Positions 54,071-64,000 of a DNA stretch of 64,000 nucleotides are shown in pieces; position 1 is the stretch's first letter, and the number at the start of each line of letters is the position of its first letter. Source of the DNA: Stomoxys calcitrans (taxonomy: Eukaryota; Arthropoda; Insecta; Diptera; Muscidae); NCBI RefSeq assembly GCF_963082655.1, contig NC_081556.1:72835227-72899226 (forward strand). The letters run 5' to 3'. A model generated the notes under the pieces. The model ran no database searches. It was not told the DNA's origin and worked only from the letters and a program-made list of their open reading frames with translations. Made by a program: the position numbers and the translations under genes.

Positions 54071-55914
54071 TCTTATGGAAGGCGAATGTCAGATGCACAT
54101 TGCAATAAAACAATTTTTTCGTTTTTCCTGTAAAGTAAAAATCGAGTTAGGTAGCAGAGAAGGCACACTTGTTCGGCGAATCGATTTATGTTGATGCTTA
54201 TGTTTGGGTGGATGAGTGGAGAGTGATTGCTTTCGTATTTGCTCGAACCGAACATTTAGTTCGAATCACGAACAAGCTATCTTGAATTGATTGAATTGTA
54301 GGTTCCCATTCGAGTTTGTCAGAATGCAACCTTTAAAATTAAGCGCCCCGTCCAGCAGAATCATTCACAGACCTCTAAACAAAACAAGCATGTGAGTTGT
54401 TCGATTGGAACCTAGTGCTTCAATCAATTCGTTTTTAAATCACATCATTTTCGGTGCGTTTTGAGCGAGTTAAATAGACTGGGTTCTCTTTTGCACATGA
54501 TTGTTTTCTCGTTTTTCAAAACAGATGATCAACGCAATGATTCTCGTTGCATCTCTCTGTTAGGTACTTTTGATATAAACCCATCCATATGAGAGTTATA
54601 GTAAATCCTTGGCCTAAAGTAGGTAGTATAGAGTAGATCACGGTATGAGTAGAGTTCGGTATGTTGAAAACGTATATCAAGATTTTCTTCATGCTCAGAA
54701 CATGAAGATCTTCCGATTCCTCAATCTTCATGTAGTCGATATATATTGACGATTGCAAAAAGCGGGGATAGTTTGTGTACCAAAAACAGTTCCAGGTCCT
54801 TTGTACACAACAGATATTGCTACAAGAGTTAGACAACATGCATAAACAAAACAGTACTTGGAGTGTTTGAGAGAAAGATTCTTGGTAAAATTTATGAAAC
54901 AAGCTGCATTGAAGGAGAATATTGGCTACCACTTGCAGCATTGTTACAATTGCGTTGAAATTTTGCCCACAATTTTTTTTTTTGGGGAATACCCTTTTCC
55001 AGAATGGGAACATTGAAAAACTTTTGCATATGGATTAAGTTGTACTTATTTTCATCTTGGCAAGCAAATGTTAAACAGATTCACAATAAATTAAATTTAA
55101 GGCTTTGAATAGAGTAGCATTATTTTACTGAATCAAACAAATTACTAAATTTTTTTTCTTTATTTAACCTAGAAAAAATAACTAAAAAGATATGTTTGTT
55201 AAAAAGATTTCTCTAAAATACCTGACATTTTCTTTTTTCTAGTTTGGTTGTGGTTCTATGGGAATTATTTGCTAACCACAACTTGAGTGCAAGTTGCAAA
55301 ACAATGAATAAAATTCGCATTAATAAATATTTCCAAAATCACATGTTTAAGTACAACATGATAAAAAGTTTGCAAATTTAATGCAGTTATTGAAAGGGAA
55401 CTACAGCAATTTAGTTAAAAAAATAGTTCAACAAAAGTCCATGATTTCTTGGAATTGCAAAATTATTTGTAAGTGTGCTTTTTCATACGATAATAAATAT
55501 GTAAATATCAAATGCTGTAGAAAGCGTTTAATTGGCGCTTCCTGACTATGAGTCACAGTAACATTGCTGCGAGAATGTATTTCTACGGCGTACATTAGCT
55601 TACAATTGTTTTGGCGAGTTCAGAAAAAAAAACTAATTTCAAGCAAAAAACAACAATAGTGAACATCTCAGACATAGTCTAGGTCTGTCAGCTACAACAG
55701 GTTGCCGAGATAGCAGATACGTCATACGTGATTTTTTTTTTAATGTTTTTGGGGTATAGTAAAGTTTCGATTTGTTTGTTTTATAAATAAACACTTTTTT
55801 TATTATATTATAAAAATAAATGAACATTCTTTTCCAATGAGCACTTTCTGCGCTAAATAATGAAAATAAGAAAATTTATTCATGACATGTATCTTCATCG
55901 GTGTTTACTTTCAG
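54071..55914. other. Unassigned DNA upstream of the second tetraspanin exon
   Basis: Few repeats. The minus-strand frame 55013-54516 is 165 codons, Cys- and hydrophobic-rich, with no family motif I recognise. Another frame of the same stretch is also long, so the coding case is weak. 55015-55900 is AT-rich without features. Confidence 0.3.
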
Positions 55915-55931
55915 ATAAACGTTAAAGCAAC

Positions 55932-55991
55932 ATGGATTGCGGTACCACCCTAGTTAAATATGTGCTCTTCATATTCAATGCCATTGTGTCG
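55932..55991 (+). CDS. Tsp42E-like: Tetraspanin of the Tsp42E cluster, exon 1 of a second gene
   Basis: Encodes MDCGTTLVKYVLFIFNAIVS, the cytoplasmic start and first half of TM1 of Tsp42E-type tetraspanins, whose first exon classically ends at this point in phase 0. A strong donor GGTAAGT follows. An acceptor-like TTTACTTTCAG at 55904-55914 suggests that this exon begins at 55915, leaving 17 bases of leader here and a non-coding exon further upstream. The next exon (expected to start with a VCGILL-like TM1 half and contain GCCGA) was not seen in the remaining 8 kb, so intron 1 exceeds 8 kb. Same strand as the gene at 31642, as expected for the tandem Tsp42E array. Which paralog it is cannot be told from 20 residues. 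Confidence 0.85.
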
Positions 55992-56485
55992 GTAAGTAAA
56001 TTTCCTAAATATGCAAACAAATTATTCATTTATTAAACAAAACTTGCTACAACTGTGCATACAACACCTGTGGCTGTGGTTGCGCCATAGTTTAAATGTA
56101 TGTATTTGGGTATTCCTCATGAAAATGCAACATAGCCTTGTTCAAGTCCAGCCATTTCATTCACGACAATCATTGCATCTTATAGTTGTATAATATTTTC
56201 CCATTGCGTTTGCGTTTGAGTTGTTTTTCGTTTTGTTTTGGTGGGGAAATCGAAAGTCAATACCAACATTTTCAACTACAGAAACTAAACCTGAAATTAC
56301 TACTTGTGTGTAATATATTGTAGAAAATAATGTGTTGTTGTTTTCACAAATACCTTTCATTGCATGTGTTGACAAAGTCATATATTGGTTATGTATTAGG
56401 GTAGACACTGATTGACTGGTTTAAAGTCTATTTGTAAATCTGGTTTTCGTAGACGGGCTGGTGTGTAAAGCTCATTGGGCATATT
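55992..56485 (+). other. Start of the first intron of the second tetraspanin
   Basis: Unique-looking intron sequence. No repeat or gene recognised. Confidence 0.5.
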
Positions 56486-57808
56486 TTTATACCCTACACC
56501 ACCACTGCGTTACAGGGTAATATAACTTTGTGCATTTGTTTGCAACACTAAGAAGGCAATGAGCTAGAACCATCGACAAGTGTACCGATCGGTTCAAAAT
56601 CACTTCCTGATTCGAATTAGCTATGTCCGTCTGTCTGTCCATGTATTCTTGTAATCAAGTTGCAGGTCGCATTTGTTGTCCGATTTTCATAAAATTTTGA
56701 ACAATTCACTTTTATGGTCCAAGAACCAACGCTATTGATTTTGAAAAAAATCGGTCCAGATTTAGATATATATTTCATCCGATGTGGCCTTTTAAGACTT
56801 TAGTATCCACAATTTTGGTCCGATCCTTACAAAATTTAGCATGAGATGTTCCGTGTGAATTCTTAACACGTGTGTAAAACTTCATCAAAATCGGATCAGA
56901 TTTTGATATAGCTCCTATATATATCTTTCATCCGATTTGACCTATTGAGGCTGTAGAAGCCACAATTTACGTCCGATCCGATACCAAATTTGGCATAAAG
57001 TGCTTTTTGTGGTGCGTCCTAATATATGTGCAAAATTTCATCAAAATCGGATCAGATTTAGATATAGTTGCCATATATATCTTTCATTCGAAATGTCTTT
57101 TAAAGCTGATGAAGCCACGCTTTTGGTATGATCTTTGCCAAATTTGGCATGAAGTTTTTTTTTACGTCCCAATATGTGTGCAATATTTCATCAGAATCGG
57201 ATAAGATTTGGATACAGCTCCGATATAGATCTTTCATCCGATTTGACCTATTATGGCTGTAGAAGCCACAATTTCCGTCCGATCTTTACAAAATTTAACA
57301 CGAGATGTTTTATTTTACGTCTCAATACCTGTGAAAATTTCAATAAAATCGGATCAGATTTAGATATAGCTTCCATATATATCATTCAGCTAATATGGCT
57401 TTTAAGGCTGTAGAACCTACCAGTTTGGTCCAATCTTTAAACAATTTTGCAAGACATGTTTTATTTAAGGTTCCAAAACGATTGCAAAATTTCATTGCAG
57501 TGGAGTCAGATTTAGATACAGCTATCATGTATATCTTTCAGCCAATATGGCCTTTTAAGACGGTAAAAGCCACAGTTTTGGTCTGATCTTTACACAATTT
57601 TGCATGAGATGTGCAAAATTTCATGAAAATCAGGCCAGGCTGTAGTAGCGACAATTTAAGTCTTATCGAAAAAAAATCTTAAAAGGTTCTATTTTGCTTT
57701 TCAAAATTAAAGTCGGTATAGGTTTCATATATTGAAAGTAGTATGTATGTTGACTCGGTGGTGTAGGGTATTATATAGTTGGCTTCGCCCGACTTTTGCC
57801 TTTCCTTA
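56486..57808 (-). repeat. DINE-like element, subfamily 4
   Basis: TATACCCTACACCACC at the left and GGTGTAGGGTATTATATAG at the right are inverted ends. The microsatellite GTCCGTCTGTCTGTCC is at 56625. Central units follow with spacing 150-156 bp (GATAYAGY words at 56905, 57061, 57211, 57363, 57515). The sequence is far from copy A, but the architecture is the same. Confidence 0.72.
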
Positions 57809-57861
57809 CTGGTGTATGAGTGAGTTGCGCCATGCCTTTTGAAGAATTTTGTCTTAAATCA

Positions 57862-58045
57862 ATGACTATGAGAACCACACAGGTTAGAACTCTAAGGTCC
57901 GATTTGTGTGGTGTTTATCGTCATTACGAGAAGCTGAGCTGGCAGCTACCGGACGTGTCCACAAGTTGCGGATTGTAGATTGCTTTGTATGCGGAGTAGC
58001 TGCAATTGCAGTAGCGGACAATCAGCCATATACGGACCTCCTTCT
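57862..58045 (+). mobile_element. SINE-3 fragment
   Basis: GGTCCGATTTGTGTGGTGTT, GAGCTGGCAGCTACCGG and CGGACAATCAGC match 59899-60040. The 3' half is missing. Confidence 0.6.
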
Positions 58046-58110
58046 TACTTCCTTTCAGTAATAGCCTCGTTTTTTCACGATCCGCATCTGCCCATAGGAT
58101 TTGATAACTA
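58046..58110 (-). pseudogene. LINE-B fragment
   Basis: The minus strand reads ADADREKTRLLLKGSKKEV, the segment between RNase H and the C-terminal finger in LINE-B. Confidence 0.65.
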
Positions 58111-58635
58111 TTACTCTGTGAATTTTTGGTAGAAAATATTATTGAAATATAAAAGACCTCTTCGAACTTTTTGTTCTTAGACAATTTGTAGTGGTTTGCT
58201 ATCTTCGTTTTTAGGTCTATTTATTTAGCAAAATTAAAAAAAAAAATATTTGTATTTTTTTACTTTTCGTTGTTGTTGTCGTTTTGTAAATTGTGGCAAC
58301 AACAATTTGCTGCTTAACTATTATTTTACATGTGTACTATGTACAAAATGAAAGACTCGAACAATTGAGTAATTTGAAATTTATTGTAGTGCCATTTTCA
58401 ATATCTCATGAATTCAGATGCAATGGCACTCAAGCACTTCACAGTTATCAGCTTTTGTAGAGGGGGCTATAATCGTTTAAACCTTTCCTCCCGCCATACA
58501 CATACTTGTTTTTTGTAAAGCGAACACTATTCTTGACTTCAAATACAAAAGTGTAAATGCGACGCTAATACTGACGGACCAAATTAAAAATATTTCTATC
58601 CAAGCGCATATCACACTCAAACGTATGTAGGTAAG
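58111..58635. other. Unassigned intron DNA
   Basis: AT-rich, with GTTGTTGTTGTC near 58270. No supported feature. Confidence 0.35.
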
Positions 58636-58812
58636 GTTAGATTTAAGTGACACCTTGCCGTCAGACTCAGCTAGACGTTTTAGTCTATTGTAATACCACA
58701 GGAACTGGTGAAGGAAGATGCATTTCTGATGTGCTCGCCAGGATTTTAACCCAGGCATTCAGCGTCATAGACGGAAATGCTATCTTCTGCGCCACGGTGG
58801 GCTCCATCTATT
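58636..58812 (-). mobile_element. SINE-2 with tRNA-like head
   Basis: Complemented, the head reads GGAGCCCACCGTGGCGCAGA, AGATAGCATTTCCGTC and CCTGGGTTAAAATCCTGGCG, parallel to the SINE-1 head (A- and B-box regions). The body is different: CAGTTCCTGTGGTATTACAA and CTGAGTCTGACGGCAAGG. So SINE-1 and SINE-2 share a tRNA-derived head but not a body. Confidence 0.75.
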
Positions 58813-58889
58813 CAGATCGCTTTAATAAGCCCAACATCTTGCGAATGCATACAAGTTCTCAAAGAAATGAACACAGCACACAGCTGATT

Positions 58890-59860
58890 TTCTAAAGCCC
58901 CCTCTTACTCGACATCTTCATAGCTTCTGTAGAAGTCTAGACAGCTAAAGCAAAGCGGTATACCTCTTCAAGTCTTCGTTAATTCCAATGATTTCCGCTC
59001 GATACACACTACAGTGGTCGGATAACTTTCTCGATATGACCAGTTCATTTCTTCAAAGTACACCCCAAACTCACCAGGTCGTCTAGTTTGGAACCATCCG
59101 TTTAGAAATCTATGTAAATTCTATTACAAGGGATATTGTTGTTGTTGTAGCAGCGAGGCGGCAGCCCTTGCCGATGAAGGATTCCATCGGGTCAATCTGG
59201 TACGTACAACCGACTGCCATGGGATTGCGAGAGGTATTGTTATTTCAATCGGTTCTATTAGGAATAGTGTAACCGTGCTTTTTATCAAAAAGTCACACAG
59301 GCAATGTGCAATTTACACTGACCGAATTATCGGGCATTGATTGATTCAAGGTTAACACAGTGTCCGTTGGCACCGCATGATCAGAGGAAAAGCTCCCTTA
59401 GCCTCTTAGCAGTGGTCGCAGCATTAGATGGTGTCGTTCTCATAAGCTCCGTCCCCCAGAAAACAACATCATATATCATTATAGGTCTAAACTCTCAACT
59501 TTTTCCAATGGCCCACTTATAGGTGTATATGGCAAGGATTGCCTTTCTTGGCCTTTTCAAAATTTTTGATTTGAAGTTCAACTTCCTGTCCAGCAAAACA
59601 CCCAAGTATTTTGCGCTTTCAGTAAATGGAAAGCTCTCTTTTTTAAACTAATGCTTAAAAACATTTAATCCTACTGTAATATGATGATCTTTTGTTAAAG
59701 TTTTACGCAACAATTCCGAAAGCTGAACAGAATACTCTGCTTTAGACAGATTTACGCCTAGACCACTTACGATAGCCCATTTCACCGTCGTACGTTGCGC
59801 TTCCTCAAGAATATCTGTAAGGGTGCTGGGAAACTTTCCCCTTAAGGCAATAGCTATTTA
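58890..59860 (-). mobile_element. RNase H-bearing LINE fragment, split by a mini-retroposon
   Basis: Minus-strand reading: VKWAIVSGLGVNLSKAEYSV and KYLGVLLDRKLNFKSKI (59800-59560), MRTTPSNAATTAKRLRELF (about 59440), and the RNase H start DFYTDGSKLDD (about 59100). Worn. The mini-retroposon 59137-59223 lies between the post-RT and RNase H parts. Confidence 0.72.
59137..59223 (-). mobile_element. Mini-retroposon made of LINE-C 5' and 3' ends, copy 2
   Basis: The complement reads CCATGGCAGTCGGTTGTACG through GGCTGCCGCCTCG, then directly CTGCTACAACAACAACAA. It has the same structure as 8001-8102, with a slightly different inner junction (ten fewer bases). No clear target duplication remains. Confidence 0.72.
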
Positions 59861-59898
59861 GTAAATAAGTTATTAAAAAACGTTCTTACGATAGTATT

Positions 59899-60267
59899 GA
59901 GCACCACACAGGCTGGAACATTGAGGTCCGATTTGTGTGGTGTTCATTGCTGTCACCAGAAGCTTAGCTGCGAGCTACCGGGCGCGTCCACAGATTGCGG
60001 ATAGTGCAACGGCAGTTGCGGACAATCAGCGGTATCGAGCATAGAGTCTCCGTGAGAGGTCGAAAGGCACCGGCCCATGCGCAAATACTTGGAGCCAATG
60101 ATGCTCGATATGACAAGGCGAATTATTGGCGCCTTTAAATAATCAATGGCCTTCTTGTTCCCGCAGCGATCGGTGCATTGGATCGGAATCAGCTTGCAAA
60201 CATACAGGAGCTTCACGAGGATCGCCACCCTCATTTGAAAATGTGGCTACGACAACAACAACTGACT
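59899..60267 (+). mobile_element. SINE-3, the longest copy
   Basis: From GAGCACCACACAGGCTGG to a tail GTGGCTACGACAACAACAAC. GC-richer than its surroundings. Pieces at 57862 and (complement) 19893. The (CAA)n tail resembles that of LINE-C, a possible mobilising partner. A 93-codon minus-strand frame inside is not taken as a gene. Confidence 0.6.
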
Positions 60268-60279
60268 AAAGGACGGAAA

Positions 60280-60335
60280 TCTTTCGCCTTCGTGTGGTAA
60301 GGTTTTCCTGTTTTGTGTCCTTCCATCCCACAAAT
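60280..60335 (-). pseudogene. LINE RT scrap
   Basis: The minus strand reads TGKPYHTKAKDFRP, the RT block also seen at 17500-17545. Confidence 0.6.
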
Positions 60336-61705
60336 ATATGTATATGACATGCTGATACAAGCAGAGTGTATGTCTCTAAGCCAGGTATTTCCCAGAATCA
60401 AAAAATATTTTTCGGGATATGAAAAATGCCGGTCAATAGAAATTTACAATGCACAAATTGCCATGACCAAGAATTACACTTATGATTTATAGATTCAGAT
60501 CGCTGATTGTAGCATCGAAGGGAATGAGACATTCATCTATTCTTGAGAGTTACGCCTCATCTGAGGTATTCGCTCAGCTGTTATAAAGGGAGCGTCTGTT
60601 GCCTTCGTGATGTCTCCAAGTTTTCAGTGTGTAACAACACGTACGTTTGGGGTGAAGGGCTGGCAGTTCAATCACGCGTCAGTTGGTACATTCTCCGAAT
60701 CGATCTCAATTCGCTTTCTTCAAATTGATAAACAACTGACGTTCTGTGTTGCGTGTTTATGTAGATGACTGTGTCTGGTTTTTTGTAGAAATTAAGACTT
60801 TTTTCATCTTGTTACGATTGAAACTGTTGTGCTTTCTTTGTGCACTTTTATTCTACCGATGAAATCATTCGAATATTCACAAGACAGTTGTACGTACGTG
60901 CATGCACATACATACATATTTTACAACCGGTTTTGTTGGCTGCTTTTTTAATAAAAAACCAGATTGTTTTAAACCAACACTACGATGACTTTGTTTGTCA
61001 TTGAGCTGGTCGGTGCTGCGTTGCTTGTTTATTTATTTTGAAAAAATGTTGGCTTAAATTTCAAAATTCTTAAAACAATAACAATTAGCATTTGTGAGTT
61101 TTAGCACAATTTTTGCTGCCCTGCAGATGTTTGAAATCGAATTCGAAGATTGAGCTTCACAGCGATTAAGTTCCTAATGAATCAGCGAATAAGCACAGCA
61201 TTAGCCGATTGTATTGAAACATTGTTTCGCACATACACACATGTGTATGTATGCCCACGTATTATCGTATTTTTTGCCAGTTTAATTGAAACCATGCACA
61301 TATTGAATTTCTCAGAATGTTGGTTTATTGCGCATTTCGCGCCATTATTCATCTCAATGAATTTGTAGTGGGAACTCTCCTTGTAATGTAAATAAAATAT
61401 GTGCACTTATTTTAAGGGAGGGTATATTTGGTTTTTTTTTATTTAATAATATCAACTCTGTTCTCTATTATTTAATGAAAATAGTACCTTAGAGTTGTTA
61501 ATGGGGTCCCATCGATTTATTCGATTCGAAAACGATTTCATAAATTAAACACACTCATCAACGAATATCTTTCAAGCTTCAGACTTTCCACTTGGCGCCG
61601 ATGGAAAGATCACGCTCCTACTACGGTAATGACTGCTTAAAAGTACCAAAAGTGTAACGCAGGCAGTATTAGATCACAAATCGCACTCTCAAGCATCTTC
61701 CTGTG
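60336..61705. other. Unassigned intron DNA
   Basis: No gene, RNA or clear repeat. ACATACACACATGTGTATGT near 61230 is a short palindrome. GTACGTACGTGCATGCACATAC near 60890 is low complexity. Confidence 0.35.
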
Positions 61706-61710
61706 AACAC

Positions 61711-61800
61711 TTAACCCTTTGACTACCCATGTCATCTACAAAGAACTTGACTTTAATAGTCCACTGTTGATTTTTCTTATGATAATTTCACCCTCTAGGG
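61711..61800. other. Possible piggyBac-type terminus
   Basis: TTAACCCTTTGACTACCCATG begins here. TTAA followed by CCCTTTG is the form of piggyBac-type ends. A related word, TTGACTACCAATGTCC, is at 63026 next to a hairpin. No matching inverted end was identified with certainty. Confidence 0.4.
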
Positions 61801-61849
61801 CCTTAAATTTTTTTGTTTGAGTATATTAACGGTGCTGTTCTCATATCTA

Positions 61850-62456
61850 AAGGGTGATTTTTTTGAGGTTAGGATTTTCATGCGTTAGTATTTGACAGAT
61901 CACGTGGGATTTCAGACATGGTGTCAAAGAGAAAGATGCTCAGTATGCTTTGACATTTCATCATGAATAGACTTACTAACGAGCAACGCTTGCAAATCAT
62001 TGAATTTTATTACCAAAATCAGTGTTCGGTTCGAAATGTGTTCATTCACCGTAACGTTGCGTCCAACAGCATCTTTGAAAAAATACGGTCCAATGATTCC
62101 ACCAGCGTACAAACCACACCAAACAGTGCATTTTTCGGGATGCATGGGCAGTTCTTGAACGGCTTCTGGTTGCTCTTCACTCCAAATGCGGCAATTTTAC
62201 TTATTTACGTAGCCATTCAACCAGAAATGAGCCTCATCGCTGAACAAAATTTGTCAAAATTTGAACACATTTCGAACCGAACACTGATTTTGGTAATAAA
62301 ATTCAATGATTTGCAAGCGTTGCTCGTTAGTAAGTCTATTCATGATGAAATGTCAAAGCATACTGAGCATCTTTCTCTTTGACACCATGTCTGAAATCCC
62401 ACGTGATCTGTCAAATACTAATGCATGAAAATCCTAACCTCAAAAAAATCACCCTT
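61850..62456. mobile_element. Mariner-derived fold-back element with 194 bp inverted arms
   Basis: Bounded by TA on both sides. The left arm 61850-62043 and right arm 62263-62456 are reverse complements with one difference (GCGTTA against GCATTA). Each arm contains the TIR AAGGGTGATTTTTTTGAGG and the first codons of the transposase (MNRLTNEQRLQIIEFYYQNQ). The 219 bp centre, read on the minus strand, encodes a middle piece of the transposase (MHPEKCTVWCGLYAGGIIGP). The element thus arose from a mariner by inverted duplication of its 5' end, replacing the 3' end. Confidence 0.88.
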
Positions 62457-62489
62457 TATTACATATCAATGGCGGACAGCACAACACGT

Positions 62490-62585
62490 GTTGCGATATC
62501 TTGCTTTCCTTGTCCATTTGCAAAGAAAACTCTCCTATCATTGAGCTCGTCTCGATAGAGAAACAAACAAAAATTGTAAAATTTA
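62490..62585 (+). repeat. Short dispersed repeat shared with 13105-13190
   Basis: CATTGAGCTCGTCTCGATAG and AGAAACAAACAAAAATTGTA match the first copy. DINE-like units follow in both places. Confidence 0.55.
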
Positions 62586-62599
62586 ATGAGCTTCACATA

Positions 62600-62970
62600 G
62601 AAAAAAAATTATTTCACCGTTATATACCGATTTAGACCAAACTTGGCATGCATTTTGGGAGCCATAGCAGATGTCATCGTCCAAAATTTCAGAAATATCG
62701 AATAAAAATTGCGTCCTCGAGAGGCTCAAGACATCAAATCGGTTAGTCGCTATATCGGGTTATAGAAAGAATTCGACCAAGCTCAATGTCATAGCGGCAC
62801 TAAACCTGCAAAATCTCAGCGAAATCAGATAATAATTGCACCCTCTAGTGTCTTAATAACTCATATCGGTTAATCGGTATATATGGGAGCTATATTCAAA
62901 TATATGGCCCATTTTCATTCCCCAACAATCTACATGAAAAAGAAGTAACTGTGCAATATTTGAAGCCAAT
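62600..62970 (+). repeat. DINE-like fragment, worn
   Basis: ATATACCGATTTAGACC, AAATTTCAGAAATATCG, GCGTCCTCGAGAGGCTCAAG and TATATGGGAGCTATATTC are central-unit words at roughly 150 bp spacing. Confidence 0.55.
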
Positions 62971-64000
62971 TGCATTTTTCTCTTAAAACTCGTTCATTGG
63001 TTATTTTTTATTGGATTGACTCCATTGACTACCAATGTCCTCTCAGGAGGACATTTTGCTGCAGACAAGCCAACTAACATATATTCTCAAAATAAGCATT
63101 TTTGTGTTTCTTAGCACTCCAATTAACTAGTTGCAAAGAGAAAATAATTTTCTCATTGCTACTCTGAATTCGGTACTGGTTAATGGTTAAGAATCGTAAA
63201 AAACAGGAATCTTACAAAATCTGACTTTAGAATACATGAATACTTTTTGTTATTTCATTTAATATATTGGTGTTTTCCATAAATCCTTGCCGGCTGCCGA
63301 AAATATTGGCCCTTAATCCAGCATGAAACATAACAGAGATGTTTTTAAAACGCAAAAACTGTCTGATACAGACCATCGCAGTTGGGGGTGAAAGAATGAG
63401 AAGGGAGGGAAGTTTTATTACTGTTTGAAAGAAATGCGTAGAAAGTCAAATTTCTTCTTCACAAATTCAGTTGTGTATATACGCAATCGTAAATTTTCGA
63501 GTACAAGGACATAAAGATTGAATGTGATGGAGGGATCAAATCCACGCATATCCAGCTCAAAATTTCACTGCAATCACTACTCTATTTTTGTGCATAGGTA
63601 TGTATGTAGAAGAACATGCAATACAAACATAGCTGTTGCATAAAATTAAATTAACTCAAAGTTCCATAATCACTAGGATTGTATTTCTATAAATGTTTGT
63701 TTAGATATTTGCCAACAAAATGGGGATATTCTATTTTTTTGTCATGGGAGTGATTGTAACGAAATTTTTAAATTGTTGAATTAATACGTTTTTGTATAAC
63801 AGGTGCCAGAGATATTAATGTAGTTTTCAAGCTGTTGCTACTTGTTCTAGATACACAAATAAATGGATAAAAAAACTGCCGCTTGTACATAAATCTAGGA
63901 CAATGCGTAATTTGTTGGCGTTGTCATGTTATAAACCTCAAATGGAATCGAATGTCTGTCTATCTCATACTCAGACGTTTGTATTCACTCTGGAGTTGAT
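62971..64000. other. Unassigned intron DNA with one perfect hairpin
   Basis: 63034-63042 (AATGTCCTC) and 63047-63055 (GAGGACATT) form a perfect 9 bp stem with a TCAG loop, following TTGACTACC. No gene supported to the window end, and no tetraspanin exon 2. Confidence 0.4.

Noticed and set aside
1..64000. LTR retrotransposons or endogenous viral elements
   Set aside because: No paired long terminal repeats, gag, protease, integrase or envelope motifs were seen. All reverse transcriptases found are of the non-LTR type.

Overview
This window looks like a transposon-dense, AT-rich chromosome segment from a higher fly, most likely a calyptrate such as a muscid. The grounds are DINE-1/Helentron-type repeats with GTCY-like microsatellites, several dipteran non-LTR retrotransposon lineages, Drosophila-type introns of 61 and 68 bp, and a tetraspanin of the Tsp42E type. 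I see no bacterial or viral genes and no CRISPR. Transposons, repeats and their remnants cover most of the window. Only about 680 bp of host coding sequence can be supported.

Host genes: exons 2-5 of a Tsp42E-cluster tetraspanin lie on the + strand (31642-31833, 34883-35044, 35113-35310, 35372-35443; all introns phase 0). Its first exon was not found in the 31 kb upstream. About 20.5 kb downstream, exon 1 of a second tetraspanin (55932-55991, +) begins, and its remaining exons lie beyond the right edge. This fits the head-to-tail Tsp42E array of flies, stretched by repeat insertions.

Layout: 1-2937 is a LINE ORF2 (LINE-A, minus) with 979 uninterrupted codons that runs off the left edge. 2954-5890 holds a DINE-1-like element and a decayed RNase H-bearing LINE (LINE-B). 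7.3-13.5 kb is a nest of short elements, including a tRNA-headed SINE and a hAT-type MITE with target duplications, and a ~100 bp mini-retroposon. 14.3-18.6 kb has LINE-B and other LINE fragments, a small TIR element and an ATTGA-rich tandem array. 20.2-24.8 kb has DINE-like copies, a perfect-looking 925 bp tandem duplication and a broken mariner. 26-31.6 kb holds old degenerate repeats and more LINE/DINE pieces. 31.6-35.9 kb is the tetraspanin, with a Helitron and LINE-B debris in intron 2. 36.2-47.5 kb has a LINE ORF1 region with a 599 bp tandem duplication, an RTE-type LINE, a DINE array and two head-to-tail copies of a LINE without RNase H (LINE-C). 47.6-55.9 kb is mostly unique or old DNA with LINE scraps. 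56-64 kb, inside the first intron of the second tetraspanin, holds DINE, SINE and LINE pieces and a mariner-derived element with 194 bp inverted arms.

Family names LINE-A/B/C, SINE-1/2/3, T-repeat and P-MITE are local labels. Assignments rest on reading motifs by eye, with no database search.
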